From Paenibacillus pabuli NBRC 13638 (lineage in GTDB: Bacteria > Bacillota > Bacilli > Paenibacillales > Paenibacillaceae), in assembly GCF_001514495.1 (NCBI RefSeq), contig NZ_BCNM01000018.1:62001-126000 (forward strand): a stretch of DNA of 64,000 nt, in the 5' to 3' direction. This document shows positions 8,572-15,685 of this stretch, in pieces. A program made the position numbers and the translations under genes. The first letter of the stretch is position 1. Every line of letters begins with the position of its first letter. Under the pieces are notes generated by a model. It worked only from the letters and a program-made list of their open reading frames with translations, was not told the origin of the DNA and made no database searches.

Positions 8572-8903
8572 TTTATTAAAAAACGTCTACTTCCACACTT
8601 TCAGCAAGATTGTCCACGCCTAAGACGTTACTCATCCATAATCAGAAAGTCCGTGCTCAGTGGGCATATACGTTCAGTTATGATCCAATTCGATGGATCA
8701 TACTCCCTTTAATTCTACTTCATTTGGAAGAGTGAAACAATTGGTTATGAGCACCAATACACGGCAGAAGATGCGAAAAAGGGGAATCATTCGGGGATAG
8801 CGCACATAAAATAGAAAGGCGTATCCCTCACGTAGTTACACGCTGAAGAGATACGCCTAATATGAAATCAAAATCTGTTTTTATTTCTGTTTAACCATAC
8901 AAA
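8572..8903. other. Intergenic region between lepB and a GNAT gene
   Basis: No gene is supported here. It must hold the lepB promoter (minus strand) and contains the GNAT terminator at 8815-8858. No riboswitch-like structure was recognised. Confidence 0.6.
8815..8858 (-). terminator. Terminator of GNAT gene
   Basis: AGGCGTATC at 8817-8825 pairs perfectly with GATACGCCT at 8850-8858; an inner CGTGTAA/TTACACG-like pairing extends the stem. On the minus strand it ends in TTTCTATTTTA. Confidence 0.75.
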
Positions 8904-9329
8904 CTAAGCTTTGGACAAGATACTAAGTTTCTGGAAAGCACTCATAATCTGATTGGCACCATAACCCATTGCTTCATACAGAGGCATGGCTACTTTGTTG
9001 TGCTCATCACCTGCCACCCATATTTGGCTGACTTTACGCTGCTGGAACCGTTGTTCCATGGCCTCGACAAGTTTTTTGCCGACTCCGCGGCGGCGATAGT
9101 CTGGATGGACCGCAATACGGTAGATGCATCCCTGGTTGTGATCAATCGTACCGATCAAAGCGCCGACGAGGTCTCCCTCTTCTTCTGCGACCATGATCAG
9201 GTCAGAATCCCATGACAATTGACGGGCAAACGGGCCCATCGTGTTCTCATAACACTCTTCCGATAGTGCAACCTGGAGAAGCTCCGTCATCTGGCTTGCA
9301 TCACTCAACTGAAAGGAACGAACGTGCAT
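8904..9329 (-). CDS. GNAT family N-acetyltransferase
   Basis: This 141-residue protein is a single GCN5-related acetyltransferase domain. The acetyl-CoA loop reads VHPDYRRRGVGKKLVEAM, preceded by the beta-bulge GCIYRIAV strand and followed by VAGDEHNKVAMPLYEAMGY. That arrangement resembles RimI/YpeA-type small acetyltransferases. Substrate unknown. AAGGGAG precedes the ATG by 9 nt. It is monocistronic with its own terminator. The leader contains a perfect terminator-like palindrome at 9371-9390 and the region further upstream carries tandem cre-like boxes. Confidence 0.87.
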   Translation of the reverse strand: MHVRSFQLSDASQMTELLQVALSEECYENTMGPFARQLSWDSDLIMVAEEEGDLVGALIGTIDHNQGCIYRIAVHPDYRRRGVGKKLVEAMEQRFQQRKVSQIWVAGDEHNKVAMPLYEAMGYGANQIMSAFQKLSILSKA

Positions 9330-9370
9330 GTCTTAAATCTCCCTTTTCGTTAGCTTAGATGAGGTTTTAC

Positions 9371-9390
9371 AAAAAGGGGCTCCCCTTTTT
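9371..9390 (-). terminator. Terminator-like palindrome in the GNAT leader
   Basis: AAAAAGGGGCTCCCCTTTTT forms a stem of eight or nine pairs ending in five T residues. It lies 40 bp upstream of the GNAT start, so it would be transcribed before the gene and could attenuate it. Confidence 0.5.
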
Positions 9391-9488
9391 ACCAAAAACC
9401 CAATGTTCATATAATGACAAAAAACGAGAAAATACCGCTTCTTCGTCAATTAAACCATACTTTACTCCATAAAACACGCATTTTCTTT

Positions 9489-9516
9489 TGAAAGCGCTTA
9501 ATTGTAAACGTTTACA
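9489..9516. promoter_or_regulatory. Tandem CcpA (cre)-like boxes
   Basis: TGTAAACGTTTACA at 9503-9516 is a perfect palindrome and fits the cre consensus TGWAANCGNTNWCA. Directly abutting it at 9489-9502 is TGAAAGCGCTTAAT, which fits except for the last two bases. The site is about 170 bp upstream of the GNAT start and 350 bp upstream of sodA. Confidence 0.6.
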
Positions 9517-9865
9517 TCCGAATATTAAACTTTATCTCTATTTTTCTACCGAAAATCACATAAATATATTCATAATGGGTAAAATATGTTTGTTATCTTT
9601 GGCCCAGGTTTAGATCAACGTCTCGGGGGACTTAATAAACAAAAATGTTGCTTAATTAGCCCGAATGCGGTTTAATATTAGTGACAAGGGTATTATTACA
9701 TAGGTACCTGAGCAATTTGCATAAATCCAAATGAGCGACTCCCATTGGCAAAATATAGATTGAATGATTCTGTTCGTCTACATCTTGTCCCAAGAGCGCT
9801 TCAAATTGAATTATGCAAAATGCTAACCTTAACCAAAAATCAAAAATCTCAGGAGGTATTTCAAA

Positions 9866-10477
9866 ATGACTTTTCAATTACCAGCACTTCCTTACGCTAA
9901 CGATGCATTGGAACCACATATTGATGCACAAACGATGGAAATCCACCACGATCGCCATCACAATACTTACGTAACTAACTTGAACGCAGCTCTGGAAAGC
10001 GCTCCTGAACTGCAAGGAAAAAGCTTGGAAGATCTGATTGCTAACCTGGACAGCGTACCTGAAGGCATCCGCACAGCGGTTCGTAACAATGGTGGCGGAC
10101 ATGCAAACCACAGCCTGTTCTGGGAAATCATCGGACCTAACGGCGGCGGCGCTCCTACTGGCGACATCGCAGCAGCCATCGATAGTGAACTGGGTGGCTT
10201 TGACAAATTCAAAGAGGATTTTGCCAAAGCAGCTACAACTCGTTTTGGTTCCGGCTGGGCTTGGCTCGTAGTAGGCAAAGATGGCAAATTGTCCATCACT
10301 AGCACGCCTAACCAAGATAGCCCGCTCTTCGAAGGTCTGACTCCGGTTCTGGGTCTGGACGTATGGGAGCACGCTTACTACCTGAAATATCAAAACAAAC
10401 GCCCTGACTACATCGGTGCTTTCTGGAATGTAATCAACTGGGATGAAGTAAACAAACGTTACGCTGCAGCGAAATAA
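9866..10477 (+). CDS. sodA: Manganese superoxide dismutase
   Basis: A complete 203-residue Fe/Mn-family superoxide dismutase. The metal ligands His27, His82, Asp165 and His169 (DVWEHAYY) can all be placed by counting from the ATG. The GGGHANHSLFW and PNQDSP segments are of the type seen in Mn enzymes. An excellent AGGAGGT lies 10 nt before the ATG. It is monocistronic with a strong terminator directly after the stop. Its leader holds a 15-base repeat also found near folE and near the MarR gene. It is the canonical cytosolic SodA, and the partial SOD at the left edge is a distinct, longer paralogue. Confidence 0.97.
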   Translation: MTFQLPALPYANDALEPHIDAQTMEIHHDRHHNTYVTNLNAALESAPELQGKSLEDLIANLDSVPEGIRTAVRNNGGGHANHSLFWEIIGPNGGGAPTGDIAAAIDSELGGFDKFKEDFAKAATTRFGSGWAWLVVGKDGKLSITSTPNQDSPLFEGLTPVLGLDVWEHAYYLKYQNKRPDYIGAFWNVINWDEVNKRYAAAK

Positions 10478-10493
10478 GACTGCCGGCATAAAA

Positions 10494-10536
10494 GAAGAGC
10501 CTGATCGGTCATTACGACCGGATCAGGCTCTTTTTA
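10494..10536 (+). terminator. sodA intrinsic terminator
   Basis: AGAGCCTGATC-GGTC pairs with GACC-GATCAGGCTCT-type sequence (one bulged G) around an ATTA loop, followed by five T residues. It lies 17 bp beyond the sodA stop. Confidence 0.9.
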
Positions 10537-10598
10537 GTTATTTTGGGGTACATACAAATATACTCACATACATAGCACACAAACACAGTCATTCGTAG

Positions 10599-10624
10599 AT
10601 ACATACATACATACATACATACAT
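10599..10624. repeat. ATAC tetranucleotide microsatellite
   Basis: About six and a half consecutive units of ATAC/ACAT, flanked by further broken CATA and CACA repeats. Long tetranucleotide tracts are uncommon in bacterial chromosomes. Confidence 0.8.
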
Positions 10625-10804
10625 AACACACAATTATACACACATAGATAGCCACAAAAACAGCCATACATAGATAGACACATGCTTGCTTGCATCCCTA
10701 TATACTTGCCATCATCGCAACTTACCTTCATATCTCTATTCCTCTAACCCTCTATACCTCTATATCCCTTGAAGCATGGGTTTACACCACTTCACACGCT
10801 AAAC

Positions 10805-11004
10805 AATCTAACGAAGCGAGGAAGCGCTATTGGCGTCGAATCCACAGACTGGAAATCTAACGAACTACAGAGACGCTATTTGACCAGACAGTGAGCTGCT
10901 TTACTGTATTCACCCATTTTTCACTTGGATAACGTCTCTCAGGTTCGTTAAATATTCATATCTATCGTTATCTGTGTTATAAGGTTCTGTAGGATTCGTT
11001 AGCG
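10805..11004. repeat. Degenerate TAACGAA-type repeats, two direct and two inverted
   Basis: Forward copies begin AATCTAACGAA at 10805 and 10854 and both end CGCTATT, 27 bp in length and 49 bp apart. Reverse-strand copies read TAACGAACCTGAGAGACGTT (10931-10950) and CTAACGAATCCTACAGAACC (about 10983-11002). The second forward copy reads TAACGAACTACAGAGACGCT, close to both reverse copies. Confidence 0.55.
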
Positions 11005-11168
11005 CTGTAAGCTGGGTGAACATCCATTCCAAATAACCGTCTTTTTGGTATTCGTGAGGGGACTACTTCATTTAGGCACAGACACAGACACAGGCCCAGG
11101 CACAAGCTCTGCTCCTTCAGACTGGTTCTGTGCTCTTTATTAAAGTAAATATTCAGGTTAATTTCAGT

Positions 11169-12530
11169 TCATTCGCTCAGTTGATCGTATGAGCCTGCAA
11201 AATAACTGCTGATCAGCTTCAGGAAGATGTTCGGAAATGCCATCTTGTCCATATCTTCCGGTCCAATCCAGCAATAGGTGAGGCCATCGCCCTTCCCTGT
11301 CAGCATGAGCTGCGTGTTTGCATGATCCACCTGTGGTGATTCAGTTCGCAGACTCGGATCATCCTGTGAATTCGCAAGTGGGAGTGCCTCTGGACTGAGC
11401 TGCTCCGTAAGATTCGCTGCCGGCTCCTCCAACGCAGCTGGTGCTGAGGAGGAGTTGTCCTTGGCAGCCGCCTGTGCGTCGTAGGCGGCTCTGGCTTCCG
11501 CGGCGATCAGCGGAAGCTCGCCAATCTGGTCCTGCTCGGTACACTTGTACACCTGCAGGCCCCAGACAATATGGCTGAACACATGCTCCGCATGGGTAGC
11601 CAGCCCTTCCGGGCGGGCAGCGAAGCCTTCCGCCCACAGACTGCCGGCCAGCAAAGCCATGGCCGGCTCATCTGCCAGCGGCCCCGCCGCCTTGCCGGCT
11701 GCGGCGGGCGCCGCCAGCACATGCGGCAGCTCCCACATGCGGGCCAACAGGCCCGTCGCTGGGCGCTGCCGCACAAGCACACGGCCGCGATGGGCACCGC
11801 GGCCCTCCACAATGGCGACCAGCCGCTGCTCAGGGCGCGGCGGCTTCGCCTTGGTCTTGACCGGCAGTGTGAGCTCCCGTCCGGCGATGCGGCCGGAACA
11901 TTGCTCCATCACCGGGCAAGTCAGGCAGTGCGGCGCCTTTGGTGTGCACACCAGCGCGCCAAGCTCCATCAGCGCCTGATTGAAATCACGCGCCCGCCCT
12001 TCCGGAATGAGCTCTCCTGCGAGCTCTTCCATCAACACCCGGGTGCTGCCCTTCATAATGTCCTCATCAATGAGGAAGTAACGGGACAGCACCCGCATCA
12101 CATTGCCATCCACTGCAGGCTGCGGCTGGTTAAAGGCAATGCTGAGAATGGCCCCGGCTGTATACGGGCCCACGCCTTTTAACGCAAAGACCGCCTGCTT
12201 GTCCTGCGGTATCTCCCCGCCATGCAGTTCCATCACTTGTCTCGCGGCTGCCTGAAGATTGCGGGCACGAGAGTAATATCCGAGTCCCTCCCAATTTTTC
12301 AGAACTTCTTCTTCCGGCGCTTCGGCCAAAGCCTTTACTGTCGGAAAGTTTCCGATAAAACGGTTGAAATACGGAATCACCGTATCTACCCGTGTCTGTT
12401 GAAGCATAATTTCCGATACCCATGTAAAATACGGATTGTTGTGGCGACGCCACGGCAGATCCCGTCGGTTGACCATATACCAATCCAGCAAATTCACGCT
12501 GAAATGTTGTTTCTGTTCCATTAAACCCAT
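11169..12530 (-). CDS. mutY: A/G-specific adenine DNA glycosylase
   Basis: MutY removes adenine mispaired with 8-oxoguanine. The catalytic domain shows MLQQTRVDTVIPYF, the helix-hairpin-helix LKGVGPYTAGAIL, the catalytic Asp in AVDGNVMRVLSRYF and a [4Fe-4S] cluster motif Cys-x6-Cys-x2-Cys-x5-Cys (CTPKAPHCLTCPVMEQC). The C-terminal half is the NUDIX-like 8-oxoG recognition domain, here interrupted by about 70 residues of Ala/Glu/Ser-rich low complexity (DNA about 11340-11500). At 453 residues it is about 90 longer than usual. Start: ATG at 12530 with AGGAGAG upstream; an ATG at 12578 has a poorly spaced site. acpS lies 83 bp upstream on the same strand. Confidence 0.94.
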   Translation of the reverse strand: MGLMEQKQHFSVNLLDWYMVNRRDLPWRRHNNPYFTWVSEIMLQQTRVDTVIPYFNRFIGNFPTVKALAEAPEEEVLKNWEGLGYYSRARNLQAAARQVMELHGGEIPQDKQAVFALKGVGPYTAGAILSIAFNQPQPAVDGNVMRVLSRYFLIDEDIMKGSTRVLMEELAGELIPEGRARDFNQALMELGALVCTPKAPHCLTCPVMEQCSGRIAGRELTLPVKTKAKPPRPEQRLVAIVEGRGAHRGRVLVRQRPATGLLARMWELPHVLAAPAAAGKAAGPLADEPAMALLAGSLWAEGFAARPEGLATHAEHVFSHIVWGLQVYKCTEQDQIGELPLIAAEARAAYDAQAAAKDNSSSAPAALEEPAANLTEQLSPEALPLANSQDDPSLRTESPQVDHANTQLMLTGKGDGLTYCWIGPEDMDKMAFPNIFLKLISSYFAGSYDQLSE

Positions 12531-12613
12531 ATTTCCGTCCTCTCCTGTTGCCTTGTTAACATTCTTCCCACTTTTCATTCACTCCCGCATGGTGCTGCTT
12601 CAGCCCGAGCCAA

Positions 12614-13015
12614 TTAATGGCCCTTCTGCTCCACAATGGCAAAGGCCGCTGCCAATTCTGTCTGATGCGTAATACTCAGATGAATGTCATATTGCTTGCC
12701 TTGCGGCAACTGAAGTCGTTCCCATGCCTGAGCGGACAGTGTAGCGACCGGACGCCCCTTCTCATCAGGCAGCACTTCAATGTCAGTAAAACTTATCAAG
12801 CTCCCAATGCCGCAGCCAAACGCCTTGGATACTGCTTCCTTCGCTGCGAATCGCCCGGATACAAACTCTATCAACCGTTTTCCTCTTTGTTCCGCCATTT
12901 CCCGCTCTGCCTGCGTTAAAACCCGCTTCATAAACGCTTCCGCGTGGCGACCGGACAGCAGCTTGCGCATGCGTCCGATCTCCAGCACATCATTACCGAT
13001 GCCATATATCATCAA
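12614..13015 (-). CDS. acpS: Holo-[acyl-carrier-protein] synthase
   Basis: A 133-residue group I phosphopantetheinyl transferase. It transfers 4'-phosphopantetheine from CoA to a Ser of acyl carrier protein, activating fatty acid synthesis. Diagnostic segments are YGIGNDVLEIGRM at the N-terminus (Mg-binding Asp) and RFAAKEAVSKAFG (Mg-binding Glu and CoA-binding Lys), followed by SITHQTELAAAFAIVE. The start could be either of the two consecutive ATG codons, downstream of GGGTGA. It precedes mutY, and the two may be cotranscribed. Confidence 0.95.
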   Translation of the reverse strand: MMIYGIGNDVLEIGRMRKLLSGRHAEAFMKRVLTQAEREMAEQRGKRLIEFVSGRFAAKEAVSKAFGCGIGSLISFTDIEVLPDEKGRPVATLSAQAWERLQLPQGKQYDIHLSITHQTELAAAFAIVEQKGH

Positions 13016-13199
13016 CGCTTCACCCGCTTAATCTTTTATACTGTAAAAGATCTCCATTCGGTCATATTATCCGTTACTCTCCGAACACGTATTCTATTGT
13101 AGCAGGAGGCGCGCGCAGAAGCGAGTGCCTCCTATCCGTATTACCATTTATGTTAAAATACGAGTAAGAGCCATTAAAAATTATAGGAGGTATGAAATT

Positions 13200-14015
13200 A
13201 TGCCCACAGCATTTGAATTGCCCACAGACGCAGATGGTGTCATTCGCGGAAATACTTTTTTCGCCCGCCAACCCGCTCAAGGGGTCATTATTCTGGCCCA
13301 CGGATATAAAGGCTTCAAAGACTGGGGCATGTTTCCCTATGCTGCATCACAACTAAGCGAGGATCATCACGTCCTGACCTTCAATTTCTCTCATAACGGT
13401 GTTGGAGAAGATTTGGGAACATTTTCAGAACTCGAAAAGTTTGCTGTCAATACGTACAGTCGGGAGCTTGCGGACTTGGCACTATTGCTTGGATACGTAA
13501 CTACACAGTTTGAGCTTAAAAGACTGCCGGTGTATCTGATTGGACATAGTCGTGGTGCGGGAGTCAGTCTGGTATATGCATTGGATCATCCAGAACAGAT
13601 CGCCGGTGTACTCTCCTGGAATGGCGTAACAAACCTGGATCTCTTCACCCCGGAGCAAAAAGAAGAAATGCGCACCCATGGGCGGAGCCATGTCACGAAT
13701 GCACGAACAAACCAGCAGATGCCCCTGGACGTATCTATCCTGGAAGATCTGGACAAATACAAAGAACGTTACGCAATTATAGATCGCTTGGCTTCTTCAT
13801 CTCTGCGTGTGGCACTCTTTCAGGGAACAGAGGATAGTCAACGTCTGCGGGACGGTTCAGCTGCCCTTGTAAGGGTCCGATCGGATATTCCCTGGCATCA
13901 GATTGCTGGAGGAAATCATACCTTTAACACAGTACATCCATTTCAGGAAACGACCCCGCAGTTGGAACAGGCCATCACCGAAACGCTTCGTCAGATCGCG
14001 GTTTGGAGGTACTAG
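13200..14015 (+). CDS. Alpha/beta hydrolase family protein
   Basis: A 271-residue alpha/beta-hydrolase of the dienelactone-hydrolase/acyl-peptidase-like group. Landmarks are VIILAHGYKGFKDWG near the N-terminus, the nucleophile elbow IGHSRGAG (Ser about residue 118), FQGTEDSQR as the likely acid segment and a late GGNHTFN His. There is no signal peptide. Substrate unknown. The start is the ATG at 13200, 9 nt after TAGGAGG; in-frame codons further upstream lack a binding site. It is transcribed divergently from acpS and converges on nadE. Confidence 0.87.
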   Translation: MPTAFELPTDADGVIRGNTFFARQPAQGVIILAHGYKGFKDWGMFPYAASQLSEDHHVLTFNFSHNGVGEDLGTFSELEKFAVNTYSRELADLALLLGYVTTQFELKRLPVYLIGHSRGAGVSLVYALDHPEQIAGVLSWNGVTNLDLFTPEQKEEMRTHGRSHVTNARTNQQMPLDVSILEDLDKYKERYAIIDRLASSSLRVALFQGTEDSQRLRDGSAALVRVRSDIPWHQIAGGNHTFNTVHPFQETTPQLEQAITETLRQIAVWRY

Positions 14016-14029
14016 TATTGTCGCACAAC

Positions 14030-14063
14030 AAAAAGAGCCGCTGCTTATGCAGTGACTCTTTAC
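14030..14063. terminator. Bidirectional terminator between hydrolase and nadE
   Basis: AAAGAG-GCTGC pairs with GCAGT-CTCTTT with small mismatches around a TTAT loop. A-rich sequence on the left and T-rich on the right let it serve both convergent genes. Confidence 0.65.
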
Positions 14064-14123
14064 TTGTTCACCCTGTTCAGATACTGGCTTTAACCATTCT
14101 TGGCTGACAAGCCTGCTTCGTTA

Positions 14124-14933
14124 TTAGATGCCAGGAATGGCATTGCGTTTGTGATGTGTACGCTTGTAGAATGCTTCAAGACGTTCCTGAGCAGCCGGGT
14201 CGATGGTTTTGCCTTCCAGATAGTCACTATTCGCTTCATACGAAATGCCCAGTTCATCCTCATCCGTCTGACCTTCCCATAATCCCGCCGAAGGAGCTTT
14301 GTCCAAAATGGACTGCGGTACGTTAAGATAGGCAGCCAGCTGACGCACCTGACGTTTGTTCAGACTGCTCAGTGGTGTGATATCGACAGCACCGTCACCC
14401 CATTTGGTGTAAAAGCCCGTAATGGCTTCGGAAGCATGATCGGTACCTACTACCAGCAGGTTTTCCTCAAAAGACAGAGCATATTGCATGACCATGCGGG
14501 TTCTCGCTTTCACGTTCCCTTTGCCCTGGTGAGTCATATGACGCGGGCTGCCCATGGATTTGAAGCCTTGCTCCACTTCAAGAGCAATCTCGTTAACAGC
14601 ATCTTCAATGTTTGTTTCCACGACATGCTTCAGGTCAAAGGCTTTCGCAACAGCATAGCTATCGCTGATATCCGATTGCTCCCCGTAAGGCTGGAACACA
14701 CCCAGCGTCTTATATTCCTGGTTATTCTCGGAAGTCAGCTCGTCCGTCGCTTTTTTGCAGAGTGCAGCAGCTACAGCGCTGTCTATGCCGCCACTAATCG
14801 CAATCAGCAATCCTTTGGAACCTGCGTTCTTTACATACGTTTTAAGAAAGTCAACGCGTTTGCGCACTTCCTCCTCTACATTAATGCTTGGTTTAACCTT
14901 CAATTCAGCGATGATCTGTTGTTGCAAACTCAT
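14124..14933 (-). CDS. nadE: NH3-dependent NAD+ synthetase
   Basis: A 269-residue ammonia-dependent NAD synthetase that amidates deamido-NAD in the last step of NAD synthesis. The N-type ATP pyrophosphatase P-loop reads AISGGIDSAVAAALC. Substrate-binding segments GNVKARTRMVMQYA, GTDHASEAITGFYTKWGDGAVDI and KAPSAGLWEGQTDEDELG match the family. There is no N-terminal glutaminase domain, so it uses free ammonia. GGGGTG precedes the ATG. It is a single gene on the minus strand with the bacilliredoxin gene upstream. Confidence 0.96.
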   Translation of the reverse strand: MSLQQQIIAELKVKPSINVEEEVRKRVDFLKTYVKNAGSKGLLIAISGGIDSAVAAALCKKATDELTSENNQEYKTLGVFQPYGEQSDISDSYAVAKAFDLKHVVETNIEDAVNEIALEVEQGFKSMGSPRHMTHQGKGNVKARTRMVMQYALSFEENLLVVGTDHASEAITGFYTKWGDGAVDITPLSSLNKRQVRQLAAYLNVPQSILDKAPSAGLWEGQTDEDELGISYEANSDYLEGKTIDPAAQERLEAFYKRTHHKRNAIPGI

Positions 14934-15028
14934 CGTTCACACACCCCGTTTCTACAAGAATGAAATTTGATGTCCACTTTGAAAGGTCTGAATCAGGTCT
15001 GAATGGTTCAATAACCTTATCCACCCAA

Positions 15029-15073
15029 AATGAAACGCCCCGGCATCGGTTATCCGAAGGGCGGGGCGCTGTT
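15029..15073 (-). terminator. Bacilliredoxin terminator
   Basis: CGCCCCG pairs with CGGGGCG and an inner CGG/CCG pairing extends the stem. On the minus strand a TTTCATTTT tract follows. It lies about 10 bp beyond the stop at 15082. Confidence 0.7.
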
Positions 15074-15081
15074 AGAGCTGA

Positions 15082-15516
15082 TTAACGGCAGTAACGGTCA
15101 AACGCAGTTGTGAGCTCAGCCGCAATTTCCTCCGCAGAACGGTCTTCCACTTGGTGACGCTCGATAAAGTGAACGAGTTCTCCGTCTTTCATCAAAGCGA
15201 TGGACGGTGAAGATGGAGGATACGGTGCAAAGAATTCACGTGCTTTCGCGGTGGCTTCCTTATCCTGACCGGCAAATACCGTGTACAGGTGGTCTGGTGT
15301 AATATCGTGCTGAAGTGCCTGGGATACACCCGGGCGGCACTGACCTGCGGCACATCCGCAGACGGAGTTAATGACAACCAGAGCAGTACCTTTCGCATCC
15401 GGCAAACTTGCTTCAACTTCTTCCGGCGTACGAAGCTCCTGAATTCCCAAACGAGTCAACTCATCCCGCATCGGCTGAACCATATCTTTCATGTATTGAT
15501 CAAATGACATCGACAT
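15082..15516 (-). CDS. BrxA/BrxB family bacilliredoxin
   Basis: A 144-residue thioredoxin-fold protein of the YphP/YqiW family, which removes bacillithiol from protein Cys after oxidative stress. It shows the CGC active site in VINSVCGCAAGQCRPG, the DHLYTVFAGQD strand and the AREFFAPYPPSSPSIAL cis-Pro region. Presence of this protein implies that the organism makes bacillithiol. AAGGAGTG lies before the start; ATG codons at residues 1 and 3 are both possible. Confidence 0.92.
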   Translation of the reverse strand: MSMSFDQYMKDMVQPMRDELTRLGIQELRTPEEVEASLPDAKGTALVVINSVCGCAAGQCRPGVSQALQHDITPDHLYTVFAGQDKEATAKAREFFAPYPPSSPSIALMKDGELVHFIERHQVEDRSAEEIAAELTTAFDRYCR

Positions 15517-15685
15517 TCAGTTTCACTCCTTAAACATGTAGGTTCTATTATTTAAAAAATTAAATGCTTTTATGCTACTCCTATTATACATCCCTAAGCA
15601 ATGAAAGCAAGGATCAGACACCGCCTGCGGAAAGGCTTCTTCTTTCAATATTATGTCTTCATTCTTGGCAAAACATGCTTAAAGC

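Larger units (their letters stand above)
9330..9865. other. Regulatory intergenic region between divergent GNAT and sodA genes
   Basis: This 536-bp AT-rich stretch has no supported gene (a 73-codon minus-strand frame at 9656-9877 has no ribosome binding site and overlaps sodA). It contains a palindromic hairpin (9371-9390), tandem cre-like boxes (9489-9516), and one copy of a 15-mer found three times in the window (9810-9824). Confidence 0.6.
10537..11168. other. 632-bp non-coding region with low-complexity and repeated elements
   Basis: No gene is supported between the sodA terminator and the mutY stop. The first third is A/C/T-rich low-complexity DNA with a tetranucleotide repeat. The middle carries four degenerate copies of a TAACGAA-based element, two in each orientation. 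The last part is CACAGA-rich. Confidence 0.65.

Noticed and set aside
9656..9877. 73-codon minus-strand frame upstream of sodA
   Set aside because: No ribosome binding site; overlaps the sodA start; no recognised product.
9878..10489. 203-codon minus-strand frame across sodA
   Set aside because: Antisense to the unambiguous sodA gene and without a ribosome site.
10561..10700. Possible CRISPR-like array in the ATAC repeat region
   Set aside because: The repeat is a simple microsatellite with no spacers or conserved longer repeat, and no cas genes are in the window.
11571..12182. 203-codon plus-strand frame within mutY
   Set aside because: Arises from the GC-rich mutY codons; the translation is Arg/His/Gln/Pro-rich without any domain.
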